From assembly GCA_964418605.1 (NCBI GenBank), contig CAYQLY010000012.1, positions 1 to 64,000 on the forward strand: DNA of 64,000 nt, read 5' to 3'. Origin of the DNA: CAYQLY01 sp964418605. Lineage in GTDB: Bacteria; Bacteroidota; Bacteroidia; Cytophagales; Cyclobacteriaceae. A program made the translations under genes and the position numbers. Below are positions 1 to 9,388 of this stretch, piece after piece (the first letter of the stretch is position 1; each line of letters starts with the position of its first letter). The notes beneath the pieces are model-generated. The model was given only the letters and a program-made list of their open reading frames with translations, was not told where the DNA came from and ran no database searches.

Positions 1-1407
1 ATAATAAAGAGTCTTATTTACATATATATAATCATCAAAAAAAGCGTCCATATTCTTTTTGATGATTTTCTCAACAGCTTGTTTAAATTCTAAATCTGTA
101 AAACCTCTATTCTCTTTTTTATAATATTCTAAATACAGCAACCTAAACACATCTACCAACGATTTTTTACCATCTGTTGCATATAAAATTTCAAGATTAA
201 GTAAAAGAGCAACAATACCACCTTTTTCATAGTAAGATATAGTGGAATTGGATGAGTTTTTAGTCGGTCGATAATATTTAATCCATGCATCAAAACTAGA
301 CTCTGCAAGAGTCTGATTATACTTACCAGGTTTATTTTCATAAACTGAGATATCATCAGCCAATTTGGCTAAATAGGCTTCCTCATCAAAAAGGCCTGCT
401 AAAAATAAAATATAATTTTCGTAGTACTCTGTAAATCCTTCTGAAACATATAACAATTTTGTATAGTTTTCATTAGAATAATCAAAAGGACCAAGTTCAA
501 TAGGCCGAATGCGTTTGACATTCCATGCATGAAAATATTCATGAGCAATAGTTGCTAACATTTTTTTATAGTCCGACTCTTTATAAAAGGAAGATCTTAA
601 TACAATAATATATGTTGAATTAAGATGTTCAAGCCCACCCCCTTTATCTTGTTTATCAGACGTCGCATGAATAATAAATGTATAATTTTGAAATGGGGTA
701 TCTTCGATAATACTCATTGCAGATTCAATAATCGATTTAAAATCTTTCTTTAACTGCTTTTCATTAAAATCATCTACTCCAACAATAGCAATATGATGAG
801 GTATATCTTTCACGACTACTTCAAAAGTATGATGGTTTCCTATTTCAATAGGCGAATCTATAAGCACATCATAGTTTGGGGCTTCAAACTGCCATATATT
901 ATTTTTAGTAGACAATAAACCTGTTGATATTTTTCTCCAACTAGAATATGGGTGAACTGTTAACACAATTGGTTGATTTTGCAATGAATCAACCCACATA
1001 AATATACTCGCCCCATTAAGCGTTGCATGAGAAGCATCTACAAAACTCGTACGCACGCTATGCTCAAATGCATACACATTATATTTTATTACTATATTAC
1101 TCTGACCTTCTGCATATACACGCCATGTGTTTTTATTAATTTTTTCGCAGCCTATCTTTTGATCACCTGAGAAAGCCTGAACATGTTCCACATTTTTAGA
1201 AAATTCACGCACTAAATAAGAGCCTGGCGTCCAAACAGGCATCTTAAAATCGAGATAATGTTGATGAGTAATACCATCAACTTGAATTTCCACCTCAACA
1301 TAATGCGTTTGAGGCTCCTTGATAAATAAGTTATAAGACAACATAGGCCTTGCTATAATACAATGAGTAAATACACTATTTAAACAAAAAAATAAAAGTA
1401 AACGCAT
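1..1407 (-). CDS. M61 family peptidase (glycyl aminopeptidase-like), C-terminus cut by window edge
   Basis: I translated this by hand: the frame is open from an ATG at 1407 to base 1, giving 469 visible residues. The N-terminus MRLLLFFCLNSVF looks like a signal peptide, so the enzyme is probably exported. The first part fits the beta-rich M61 N-terminal domain. The catalytic zinc motif HEYFH lies at residues 289-293, followed by SEGFTEYYE, whose Glu323 or Glu327 can supply the third ligand. M61 enzymes usually carry a C-terminal PDZ domain; that part would lie beyond the window. It is the last visible gene of a minus-strand run, 37 bp after the RsbW-like gene. The family call is strong; the substrate is unknown. 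Confidence 0.85.
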   Translation of the reverse strand, partial: MRLLLFFCLNSVFTHCIIARPMLSYNLFIKEPQTHYVEVEIQVDGITHQHYLDFKMPVWTPGSYLVREFSKNVEHVQAFSGDQKIGCEKINKNTWRVYAEGQSNIVIKYNVYAFEHSVRTSFVDASHATLNGASIFMWVDSLQNQPIVLTVHPYSSWRKISTGLLSTKNNIWQFEAPNYDVLIDSPIEIGNHHTFEVVVKDIPHHIAIVGVDDFNEKQLKKDFKSIIESAMSIIEDTPFQNYTFIIHATSDKQDKGGGLEHLNSTYIIVLRSSFYKESDYKKMLATIAHEYFHAWNVKRIRPIELGPFDYSNENYTKLLYVSEGFTEYYENYILFLAGLFDEEAYLAKLADDISVYENKPGKYNQTLAESSFDAWIKYYRPTKNSSNSTISYYEKGGIVALLLNLEILYATDGKKSLVDVFRLLYLEYYKKENRGFTDLEFKQAVEKIIKKNMDAFFDDYIYVNKTLYY

Positions 1408-1444
1408 ATATATTCGTTTATGCTAAATTATATTATTTATAAAA

Positions 1445-1858
1445 TTAGATAGGAAGTTTTTTATAAAGGCGGTATATATTTTTCGTATTTTCATGGGCAA
1501 ATTCTATTTTATCCATAATTTTTTTAATCAGAAGAATACCTAGCCCACCTTTTTTCTTATCTTCTATAATAGTCAACAGTTGATTGTCTTGATGATCTAA
1601 AATATTAAAAAATGCACTACCATCTACCAACTCAACAACCATATTATCAGATGTATATTTTACATTAACTTGGATATTCTCATTAGGATTAGATTGATGG
1701 CCATGTATAATAAGATTAGAGCAAAACTCATCAATAGCAACTATTAATAAGTTAATTTGACTTTCACACTTAAAATGCCCCTGAAAAGCATTGTATAAAA
1801 AATACCTTGCTTCTTTTAGATTTTTTTTATCACAAAACAGGTTAAAACTATAGTCCAT
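1445..1858 (-). CDS. RsbW-like anti-sigma factor / serine kinase (HATPase_c_2)
   Basis: A 137-residue single-domain GHKL ATPase of the RsbW/SpoIIAB type. The N-box is DEFCSNL (Glu44, Asn48), the G1 region is VDGSAFF (around 79-83) and the G2 loop is GGLGI (104-108), so the ATP site looks intact. In the known systems such a kinase binds a target (often a sigma factor) and phosphorylates its STAS antagonist. Its start overlaps the end of the STAS gene by 11 bp, which suggests translational coupling. No sigma factor or other target is encoded beside it. Confidence 0.85.
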   Translation of the reverse strand: MDYSFNLFCDKKNLKEARYFLYNAFQGHFKCESQINLLIVAIDEFCSNLIIHGHQSNPNENIQVNVKYTSDNMVVELVDGSAFFNILDHQDNQLLTIIEDKKKGGLGILLIKKIMDKIEFAHENTKNIYRLYKKLPI

Positions 1859-2192
1859 TGGTTAATACGCTTGCTTCTTCTTTTGTTTTAACAATATGTA
1901 ATAATTTATCTAAACCAAGAATTTCGAAAACAGACTTCACTTTATCACTTAACCCAAAAATCACATGTTTGATCTTTTTATTTTCAAAGTCACGAATATA
2001 AGACATGAAAACGCCTAATCCAGCTGAGGAAATGTAATTGAGTTGAGTACAATCAAAAAGTATTTTTTTTACTTCTTTTTTCTGAAGCGTATCTTTTATT
2101 GCCTCATCTAATTGAATAGAAGAACTTGCATCTAAATCACCTTCGATTTGTATGTAATAAGTATGGGATTCCTGAGAAACTGTTATTTTCAT
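1848..2192 (-). CDS. STAS-domain anti-sigma factor antagonist (RsbV-like)
   Basis: A 114-residue stand-alone STAS domain. The motif ISSAGLGVF (residues 54-62) contains Ser55 and Ser56 in the loop that the partner kinase phosphorylates in RsbV/SpoIIAA proteins. It sits between a SpoIIE-type phosphatase (62 bp upstream) and the RsbW-like kinase (11 bp overlap), the classic partner-switch order. By family knowledge, the unphosphorylated form would sequester the kinase and free its target. Confidence 0.88.
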   Translation of the reverse strand: MKITVSQESHTYYIQIEGDLDASSSIQLDEAIKDTLQKKEVKKILFDCTQLNYISSAGLGVFMSYIRDFENKKIKHVIFGLSDKVKSVFEILGLDKLLHIVKTKEEASVLTNGL

Positions 2193-2254
2193 CTATGTAT
2201 AGATTTTGTTTTAACGTTAGAAGTTATAAAAAGGTTTCAACATAAACATAAAGT

Positions 2255-4315
2255 TTAAAACTTTATTAAAAATATAGTGTAATCATCCTCGATAGAGGCT
2301 CCCTGGCAAAAATCAAAAACAGACCCTATTAAAGCATTTACTATTCTTTTTGGTTCTTTAGTATGATTATTTTGCATAAATAATTTTAGACGATCAGATC
2401 CGTATTCATCACCTGTTTTATTTCTAGCCTCAGTAATTCCATCTGTATAAAATAGCAGTTGATCATGAGGTTCAAAATTCAACTCAAGTAACTCAATATG
2501 AGTAGAAAATGCATCATCCAAAACGATACCCAATCCCATGCCTTTACTACGTAAAAATTCAACCTGTTTTGTACTATCTTTATAATGCAATGCGGGACAA
2601 TGCCCTCCTCTAACTAACATGATTTTTTTTATTGATGTATCTACTAAAAAAAGTGTCAATGTAATAAAAGAACTTTTTTCAAGACAGTTTCCTAATGCAT
2701 GATTAGCCTTAGCTAAAAAAGATTTAGGATCCAAATCAAGCTGAGCTAAGGCTTGAAATATACCTTTCATCTGAGCCATATTAAAAGCTGCCGATGTGCC
2801 TTTGCCAGAAACATCGCCTATTACAAAGAGTGTTCGATGAGGTGATATTTGATAGAAATCATAATAGTCTCCACCTACTTGATCAGCGGATTGAGTAAAT
2901 GCAGCAATTTCATAAAATTCATTATTTACAAAATGCTCAGGCAATAATTTTTTCTGTACCCGTTTAGCAATTTCAAGTTCTTCTTTATAACGTTCACGAA
3001 GAATTGTTTCAGGAAGAAGTCTAAAATTCGTGATGGATATCTTTGCTTGTTCAACAAGCGCATTGACCATATCAATCATTTCTTTACTAAAGCCATAGCG
3101 TACATCTTTTAATAAGACTAGACAAGCTACTTGATTACCGTTAACATAAACAGGAACAATCAAAATTGATTCAAATGGCAAACTATGACTATATCTGCCT
3201 ATTTTTTCCCGATCAATTCCCTTTTGATGATAAAGCTTGAATGCACTTTTAAAATCACTCTTAAGAATTGTATGTTTAATAAGCTCTACATTTCGTTTTA
3301 ATACATTCTTCGTAAACAAATTTTCAACATAGCCTTTTGAATCATATACTTCTAACCATGCCGCATCTGCAAAAGCCGCAGATGCAGCACTCTCAAATAA
3401 AAAATCATAAACATACTCTCCTACTTGAATAGACTGATTGAGTCTCTGAAAAGCAATCAGTTGATTTATTTTTTGTTCAAATACAGAGGATGTTGGTAAA
3501 TTAAAAATTAATACAAGTAAAGATAACACTGCATAAAACGAAACAAATGCAAATCCAATCCAAAGGAATAAATTATCGATAATATCTATTGAGATAAGAT
3601 AATTGTTTTTTTCATTATTAAGAATTGTGAATAAAAAATAAAACAGATCGATAATAATCAAAAAAATAAGGAGAAGAGTATTAAGTTTTTGATCAGTTGG
3701 CAAATAAGCAATCCAGCGCACATGAAAAGACAAAAATACAGCAAGACCTATTAAAGTAAGCGCCAAAGTATAATATACCATATGGTATGAAATTGGAATT
3801 CTAGCTATATTAACCAGCAGCATAATTAGTAATGAATATTCAAATACTCGCCATGCCCTAACTAAAAAAATAGACTTATGATAAAGAACTAATTTCTTCC
3901 AAGCAAAAAAGGTATTGCAAATAAATACAATGCCTAGACCTAAATTGATATGATATGTTAATTCTAAAAAGAGAGCAGCATGATTGCTACCGAATAGAAA
4001 ATATATTCCATTAATTACTATAATAGTCACTGTGGCGCTTACTCCAATCGATAAAACGGCTTTAAGAACACGCAAATAATTAGTAGCAGGCTTACGATCT
4101 AGTGAAAATTTAAAATAAGAAAATACTAAAAAAATAAATAGAGAAAGAAGTGCCTCTCGAATATAAGGATTCAGAACTATCCGTTGCTCTAACCCAAATA
4201 GCAGATGATACAAATCAACTGTTAAAAGAGAGAGCCATACAAGAACGCTTCCAATAGCTGCATTAGTTAAAATAAATTTTCTAGTAAGAATTCTCCTTGA
4301 GATAAGTCTAACCAT
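2255..4315 (-). CDS. membrane-bound SpoIIE/RsbU-type PP2C phosphatase with GAF-like sensor
   Basis: A 686-residue protein in three parts. Residues about 15-275 are very hydrophobic with some 7-8 membrane segments. Residues about 285-430 look like a GAF domain (VAWLEVYDS-like and SILIVPVYVNG-type strands). The C-terminus, from about 455, is a SpoIIE-type PP2C phosphatase with metal-site motifs GGDYYDF, GDVSGKG, GGHCPAL, YTDGITEA and the terminal DDYT. Such enzymes dephosphorylate STAS antagonists, and the STAS gene is directly downstream. Its start overlaps the peptidase gene stop by 8 bp. The signal sensed by the membrane part cannot be told from sequence. Confidence 0.88.
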   Translation of the reverse strand: MVRLISRRILTRKFILTNAAIGSVLVWLSLLTVDLYHLLFGLEQRIVLNPYIREALLSLFIFLVFSYFKFSLDRKPATNYLRVLKAVLSIGVSATVTIIVINGIYFLFGSNHAALFLELTYHINLGLGIVFICNTFFAWKKLVLYHKSIFLVRAWRVFEYSLLIMLLVNIARIPISYHMVYYTLALTLIGLAVFLSFHVRWIAYLPTDQKLNTLLLIFLIIIDLFYFLFTILNNEKNNYLISIDIIDNLFLWIGFAFVSFYAVLSLLVLIFNLPTSSVFEQKINQLIAFQRLNQSIQVGEYVYDFLFESAASAAFADAAWLEVYDSKGYVENLFTKNVLKRNVELIKHTILKSDFKSAFKLYHQKGIDREKIGRYSHSLPFESILIVPVYVNGNQVACLVLLKDVRYGFSKEMIDMVNALVEQAKISITNFRLLPETILRERYKEELEIAKRVQKKLLPEHFVNNEFYEIAAFTQSADQVGGDYYDFYQISPHRTLFVIGDVSGKGTSAAFNMAQMKGIFQALAQLDLDPKSFLAKANHALGNCLEKSSFITLTLFLVDTSIKKIMLVRGGHCPALHYKDSTKQVEFLRSKGMGLGIVLDDAFSTHIELLELNFEPHDQLLFYTDGITEARNKTGDEYGSDRLKLFMQNNHTKEPKRIVNALIGSVFDFCQGASIEDDYTIFLIKF

Positions 4316-6038
4316 ATATTTTCTTATATGATATTAATTCTTGTTTCACAAAACTCATAAGCTCAGCTATATACTCTTTAGAGAAATCAAAACGTATACC
4401 AGCTGTCTCATAAATAGACGCGATAGACTTCGTATATCCTAATCGAAGAGCATCAACATATTGTGCTATTGCACGTGATTTATTTTCTTTAAAATTTTTC
4501 CAGATAGCAATGGCACCCAACTGAGCCATACCATATTCAATATAATAGAATGGGACCTCATATATATGCAGTTGTTTTTGCCATATATAATTTTTATATT
4601 TTTCTAATTCTTCCCAATCTGTAACTTGATCTGTAAACTGATTAAATATTTTATTCCACTCATGAATCCGATCTACTTGTGTATGAGCAGGGTTTTCATA
4701 AATCCAATGCTGAAATTTATCAATAGTAGCGACCCAAGGTAGTGTTTCGATAATATCTTCTAAATGTTCAATCTTAGCGCGATTAAGATCTTTTTCATTA
4801 TCAAAAAAAATAGACCAATAGTCCATAGAGATAAGCTCCATAGACATCGATGCTAACTCTGCTACTTCAGAAGGAGTATGCTTGAAATCATTAAGCAAAA
4901 GATCTTTCGTCAAAAAAGAATGGATAGCATGCCCCCCTTCATGAAATAATGTAACTACATCACGCAAGGTAGATGTTGCATTCATAAAAATAAATGGAAC
5001 ACCTACCTCAGCCAATGGATAATTATAGCCGCCAGGTGCTTTCCCTTTTCTAGAATCCAAATCTAAATGTTTCATCTCTTTCATAGTAGCTATACAATCA
5101 CCAAAGTACGTATCTATTTGGTAGAATGCTTGAATAGTTTTATCTATTAGTTCAGATGTTTTTTCAAAAGGTCGCAACGCGGGCATACCACTCACATCTA
5201 CCTTTGAATCCCAAGGACGAAGTATATCAAGCTTCATTTCATTTTTACGTTCTTGTACTATATCATTAACTAATGGCAAAACATGATATTTGATAGAATC
5301 ATGAAATTTAAAACAATCATCAGGTGTGTAATCAAAACGACCAAGAGCCACAAACATGTAATCTCTAAAATTTTTAAACCCCGCATTAAAAGACACTTGA
5401 TTTCTCAAACTAATTAGCTTATCAAATAGTGCATCCAGCTCGTCTTTATCTTTCAATCTACGATCGTTAATTTTTTTATAGACATTTTCTCGGACTTGAC
5501 GATCAGGATGAAGAAGTAACTCAGCAGCCTGAGGAAGAGTTAACTCTTTACCATCAATATCAACCATCATAGCACCTGTTATAGATCCATATTTCTGAGA
5601 TTCAACCTGAATATTGGTGATCAAGGGAATATTTTCTTCTCTAAAAATGTCGACTTCTTTTTGAATAGATCTGATTAAAATAGCATACTCACCACCTTTC
5701 AACTCTTTTTTATAAGGAGATTGAAGAAACTTCTGATTCAATTTATCATTCATTGGCGCTATATGTGGCTCGATCTCTGATACAAAAAAAGTATATTGAT
5801 TAACAAAGTCTTTATTATTTGTATCACAGGTCATATGAATATATCTCCAGGCCATATCTTCTGACACAATAGACTCCAGCTCACTGCGATATTTCATCCA
5901 ACTCATTAAATCCTGAGAAGAACTAATAAGCATATCTACTAATTTTGTATAGTAAGGCTCAAGCTCAGCCCATGTGGTGACTTTAAAATCTTCTGGGAGA
6001 AATAAACGTTTATTTTTTTTGATGCTATTTATTACCAT
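4308..6038 (-). CDS. M3 family oligoendopeptidase (PepF-like)
   Basis: A 576-residue cytoplasmic zinc peptidase without signal peptide. The M3 signature HEGGHAIHSF has zinc ligands His366 and His370 and catalytic Glu367; the usual downstream Glu is in SEVAELASMSME. Length and sequence (LRDVVTLFHEGGH, FYYIEYGMAQLGA near the C-terminus) match bacterial oligoendopeptidase F proteins, which degrade short peptides. It lies 13 bp downstream of surE and overlaps the phosphatase gene by 8 bp, so it is probably co-transcribed with both. Confidence 0.92.
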   Translation of the reverse strand: MVINSIKKNKRLFLPEDFKVTTWAELEPYYTKLVDMLISSSQDLMSWMKYRSELESIVSEDMAWRYIHMTCDTNNKDFVNQYTFFVSEIEPHIAPMNDKLNQKFLQSPYKKELKGGEYAILIRSIQKEVDIFREENIPLITNIQVESQKYGSITGAMMVDIDGKELTLPQAAELLLHPDRQVRENVYKKINDRRLKDKDELDALFDKLISLRNQVSFNAGFKNFRDYMFVALGRFDYTPDDCFKFHDSIKYHVLPLVNDIVQERKNEMKLDILRPWDSKVDVSGMPALRPFEKTSELIDKTIQAFYQIDTYFGDCIATMKEMKHLDLDSRKGKAPGGYNYPLAEVGVPFIFMNATSTLRDVVTLFHEGGHAIHSFLTKDLLLNDFKHTPSEVAELASMSMELISMDYWSIFFDNEKDLNRAKIEHLEDIIETLPWVATIDKFQHWIYENPAHTQVDRIHEWNKIFNQFTDQVTDWEELEKYKNYIWQKQLHIYEVPFYYIEYGMAQLGAIAIWKNFKENKSRAIAQYVDALRLGYTKSIASIYETAGIRFDFSKEYIAELMSFVKQELISYKKIYG

Positions 6039-6051
6039 ACAAGTTTATAAG

Positions 6052-6831
6052 TTATAATTTCCATTCTTCATTTAAATACGTGATTGCATGATGAGCAGTC
6101 ATATCAAATTGGCAAGGCACTATCGAAACATAATTATTAGCGATAGCCCACTCATCATTATCATTGCCTTTATCATGATTAACAAAATTTCCTGTCATCC
6201 AAAAATAACGTCTCCCATGTGGATCATGACGTTCATCAAACTTTTCTTGCCAAGCAGCTCTTGCTTGCCTACACACTTTTATTCCTTTAATAGACTTACT
6301 TGATTTAGGTGGAAAATTAACATTAAGTGCAACTCCTTTAGGGATTCCATTTTTAAGCACTTGTTCTGCTATTTTTTTTACATATTTTTTTATGTGAGAA
6401 AAATCTGCTGTAGCACTATAAGCACAAAGCGAAAATCCAATGGCAGGTATTTCTTCTATAGCTGCCTCAATAGCTGCTGACATTGTTCCAGAATACAATA
6501 CACTAATCGATGAATTACTTCCATGATTAATGCCACTTACGACTAAATCGGGTGATTTATCTTTCAGTATTTGATGTTTAGCCAACTTTACACAATCTGC
6601 AGGAGTGCCTGAGCATTCATACGCTAAAACATCTTTCATATCTTTAAATGCAGTAGAAGGATCAAGGCGCAATGTATTACCTATTGTGATAGCATGTCCC
6701 ATACCAGATTGCGGGCTATCAGGAGCAACGACAATCACCCGGCCCAACTCACGCATGACCTCAACTAACGTACGTATGCCTAACGACGTAATACCATCAT
6801 CATTAGATACTAAAATAAGGGGCTTCTTCAT
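6052..6831 (-). CDS. surE: 5'/3'-nucleotidase SurE
   Basis: A 259-residue protein with the SurE signature ILVSNDDGITSLGI at residues 6-19; the paired Asp residues bind the divalent metal. SGINHGSNSSI and YSGTMSAAIEA are the other conserved blocks. SurE removes phosphate from nucleoside monophosphates and is a stationary-phase housekeeping enzyme. It begins 6 bp after the small secreted-protein gene and ends 13 bp before the M3 peptidase gene. Confidence 0.95.
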   Translation of the reverse strand: MKKPLILVSNDDGITSLGIRTLVEVMRELGRVIVVAPDSPQSGMGHAITIGNTLRLDPSTAFKDMKDVLAYECSGTPADCVKLAKHQILKDKSPDLVVSGINHGSNSSISVLYSGTMSAAIEAAIEEIPAIGFSLCAYSATADFSHIKKYVKKIAEQVLKNGIPKGVALNVNFPPKSSKSIKGIKVCRQARAAWQEKFDERHDPHGRRYFWMTGNFVNHDKGNDNDEWAIANNYVSIVPCQFDMTAHHAITYLNEEWKL

Positions 6832-6837
6832 AGTTAT

Positions 6838-7488
6838 TTACCTGTTTAATGAATTATAATAATTAATAAGTGAAATTAAATCATCTTTAGATGAAAAATC
6901 AATTCGTTGCTCTTTAACATAGTTTTTCAAAATCTCAGCTTTATCTTTAAGCAACTGAAATAATTCATTTTTATCTACACAACAGGGCTTAATCTTGCCG
7001 CTAACGTAAAAAAAGTAGAAGGTATATTGTAGCCGTGTTCTATTATAAAAAAAAGTTCTGCCAAATAAAAAATCATAATCGGACGTCAACTCTGTTACAA
7101 TTTTTTCACGACAAAGCAATGATACAGATTTTCCTGCTGTAAGCAACTCAAATAGAGTAGGTATTTCATATGTTGATTTTTTGGGATAAGGCAATGAATA
7201 AAATAGGCGTTGCGTAGTATCATCTATATAGATTTCAGTATATACAAAATTAGCAGCTGGATATACTTTGATTGTATTTCCAACATTTAAACGAACAGCA
7301 TCATTATCAAAATCATATTGAATATTTCCAACCACTTCTCCAAGGCTATCTAAATCGCCAAACGTACTAAAAACTATTTTACCAGGATACCAATTTTCAG
7401 AAGGAAAATTTTGAGCACACAGATATAGAGAATGAAAAGAAAATAAGCAAATTAAAATACTTAATTTACCTGCTTTATTTCTTACCAT
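6838..7488 (-). CDS. secreted protein of unknown function
   Basis: I prefer the ATG at 7488 (MVRNKAGKLSILICLF...), giving 216 residues with a standard signal peptide ending near LCAQ. A longer frame exists to 7539 but would overlap ribBA by 65 bp; from 7488 the overlap is 14 bp. The mature part is beta-rich (NWYPGKIVFSTFGDLDSLGEVVGNIQYDF), with two adjacent cysteines (PCCVD) and a charged helical C-terminus. It resembles conserved hypothetical secreted proteins of Cytophagales, but I recognise no named family. It lies between ribBA and surE in the same direction. Confidence 0.7.
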   Translation of the reverse strand: MVRNKAGKLSILICLFSFHSLYLCAQNFPSENWYPGKIVFSTFGDLDSLGEVVGNIQYDFDNDAVRLNVGNTIKVYPAANFVYTEIYIDDTTQRLFYSLPYPKKSTYEIPTLFELLTAGKSVSLLCREKIVTELTSDYDFLFGRTFFYNRTRLQYTFYFFYVSGKIKPCCVDKNELFQLLKDKAEILKNYVKEQRIDFSSKDDLISLINYYNSLNR

Positions 7489-8698
7489 CAAGAATTGTAT
7501 GCCCCATCTTATCACGCTTCGTATGTAGATATTTTTCATTATGTTTATTTGGAGGAATTTCTACAGCAATGGTTTCTACTATTTCTAAACCATACCCTAA
7601 CAAACCAACTCTTTTTTTGGGATTATTAGATATAAGTTTAATTTTTGATACCCCCAAACTTCTCAAGATTTGAGCGCCAATACCATAGTCTCGCTCATCC
7701 ATTTTAAATCCTAATTGAAGATTGGCTTCAACTGTATCTAAGCCTTTTTCCTGTAAGGCATACGCTCTCAACTTATTGATTAAACCAATACCTCTCCCTT
7801 CCTGATTCATATATAAAACAACACCTTTACCTACTTTTTCAATCATAGCCATAGCATAATGTAATTGTTCACCACAATCGCAACGACATGAACCAAATAT
7901 ATCGCCTGTCATACAAGATGAATGAACACGAACCAATACAGATTCATCTTTATTCCACTCTCCCTTTACGAGAGCTAGATGAATTTGATCGGTATTAAGT
8001 TGTTTATAAGCATGCAATTGAAAATCACCCCAAGCCGTTGGTAAAAAAACATCCGATTCTTTGGTAATTAAACTTTCACTACGCAATCGATGGGTAATTA
8101 AATCTTTAATAGATACTAGTTTTAATCCAAACTTTTGAGCTACTTTTTTAAGATCAGGAAGCCTAGCCATCGTACCATCCTCATTCATAATCTCAACCAA
8201 TACACCAGCCGGATAGAACCCTGCCAGTCTAGCAAAATCCATAGAAGCTTCTGTATGGCCAGTTCGCCTCAAAACACCTTCACGCTTTGCCATCAATGGA
8301 AAAATATGCCCAGGTTTACCTAGATCTTCTGGCCGAATAGATTGATCAACTAAGGCTTTAATTGTCTTAGATCGATCACTTGCTGAAATTCCTGTTGTAC
8401 AGCCATGACCGATTAAATCTATTGAAATAGTAAAAGGCGTTTCAAACGTAGCTGTATTTTTGCCTACCATCAACTCAAGTCCAAGCTCCTTACAACGATC
8501 CTCTGTGACTGAGACACAAATGAGACCTCTACCCTCCTTTGCCATAAAGTTGATAATCTCAGGAGTAACGCACTCTGCTGCACAAATAAAGTCACCTTCA
8601 TTTTCCCGATCCTCATCATCTACCACAATAATGATCTCGCCTTTTTTAATTGCTTCAATAGCTTCTTCTATAGAGTCTAGTTTTATGGAATCATTCAT
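7475..8698 (-). CDS. ribBA: bifunctional 3,4-dihydroxy-2-butanone 4-phosphate synthase / GTP cyclohydrolase II
   Basis: A 407-residue fusion. The N-terminal half (1-200) is DHBP synthase with the acidic metal loop DDEDRENEGDF and the HTEASMD block, making the four-carbon unit from ribulose 5-phosphate. The C-terminal half (about 205-400) is GTP cyclohydrolase II with the zinc cysteines in SSCMTGDIFGSCRCDCGEQ and the GRGIGLINK block. Together they make the two precursors of riboflavin. It is transcribed divergently from ribE across a 100-bp gap. All catalytic motifs look intact. Confidence 0.96.
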   Translation of the reverse strand: MNDSIKLDSIEEAIEAIKKGEIIIVVDDEDRENEGDFICAAECVTPEIINFMAKEGRGLICVSVTEDRCKELGLELMVGKNTATFETPFTISIDLIGHGCTTGISASDRSKTIKALVDQSIRPEDLGKPGHIFPLMAKREGVLRRTGHTEASMDFARLAGFYPAGVLVEIMNEDGTMARLPDLKKVAQKFGLKLVSIKDLITHRLRSESLITKESDVFLPTAWGDFQLHAYKQLNTDQIHLALVKGEWNKDESVLVRVHSSCMTGDIFGSCRCDCGEQLHYAMAMIEKVGKGVVLYMNQEGRGIGLINKLRAYALQEKGLDTVEANLQLGFKMDERDYGIGAQILRSLGVSKIKLISNNPKKRVGLLGYGLEIVETIAVEIPPNKHNEKYLHTKRDKMGHTILDGKK

Positions 8699-8717
8699 GG
8701 CACTATAAATTGGATAG

Positions 8718-8725
8718 CAAATTTA
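8718..8725 (-). promoter_or_regulatory. candidate -7 promoter box for ribBA run
   Basis: On the minus strand this reads TAAATTTG, a match to the Bacteroidota -7 consensus TAnnTTTG, 20 bp before the ribBA start. I see no well-spaced -33 TTTG, so support is moderate. No FMN riboswitch-like sequence is visible in the 100-bp intergenic gap. Confidence 0.4.
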
Positions 8726-8798
8726 AAAAAATACGCCAATCCTTTTTAATTAAGAACTAAACTATATATTTTAGACTTAATAAATAAGAATGTATAAA

Positions 8799-9383
8799 AT
8801 GTTTACCGGGATCATAGAATCAACAGGAAAGATTATCTCTACTACAAATGAGCTATCTAATAAAGTATTCGAAATAAGCTGTGCCTTTACTGATGAACTA
8901 AAAATAGACCAAAGCATTGCCCATAATGGTGTTTGCCTTACTGTAACAGCTATACAGGATAAAAATTACTTTGTAACAGCCATCCAAGAGACATTACTCA
9001 AAACTAACCTTGGAAGACTCAAACAAGGAGACAAAGTAAATTTAGAAAGATGTATGCCAGCCAATGGACGATTTGATGGGCATATTGTACAAGGCCATGT
9101 TGATCAAACAGGGATTTGCACATCCATAAAAGACCAAAATGGAAGTTGGGTTTTTGAATTTGATTATGATCCTGCTCAAGGAAATATGACGGTTGAAAAA
9201 GGATCTATTTGCATCAATGGGGTAAGTTTAACGGTAGTCAACTCATCTATAACTGGTTTTTCAGTAGCCATCATTCCTTACACCTTTGAGCATACCACAT
9301 TTAATCTTCTGAAACAAGGAGATGTCGTAAATCTTGAATTTGATATTATTGGAAAATATATAAAAAAATTATATAAAAAATAA
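8799..9383 (+). CDS. ribE: riboflavin synthase, alpha chain
   Basis: A 194-residue protein with two tandem lumazine-binding domains: the first begins MFTGIIESTGKI and the second starts around GHIVQGHVDQTG. It converts two 6,7-dimethyl-8-ribityllumazine molecules to riboflavin. An ATG at 8790 would add three residues (MYK), but family members begin at MFTGIIE, so I chose 8799. It is divergent from ribBA, which supplies the upstream steps. Confidence 0.95.
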   Translation: MFTGIIESTGKIISTTNELSNKVFEISCAFTDELKIDQSIAHNGVCLTVTAIQDKNYFVTAIQETLLKTNLGRLKQGDKVNLERCMPANGRFDGHIVQGHVDQTGICTSIKDQNGSWVFEFDYDPAQGNMTVEKGSICINGVSLTVVNSSITGFSVAIIPYTFEHTTFNLLKQGDVVNLEFDIIGKYIKKLYKK

Positions 9384-9388
9384 TAAAA

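Noticed and set aside
8699..8798. FMN riboswitch between ribBA and ribE
   Set aside because: The 100-bp gap lacks the conserved RFN elements (AGGG and the GC-rich helices); it is AT-rich.
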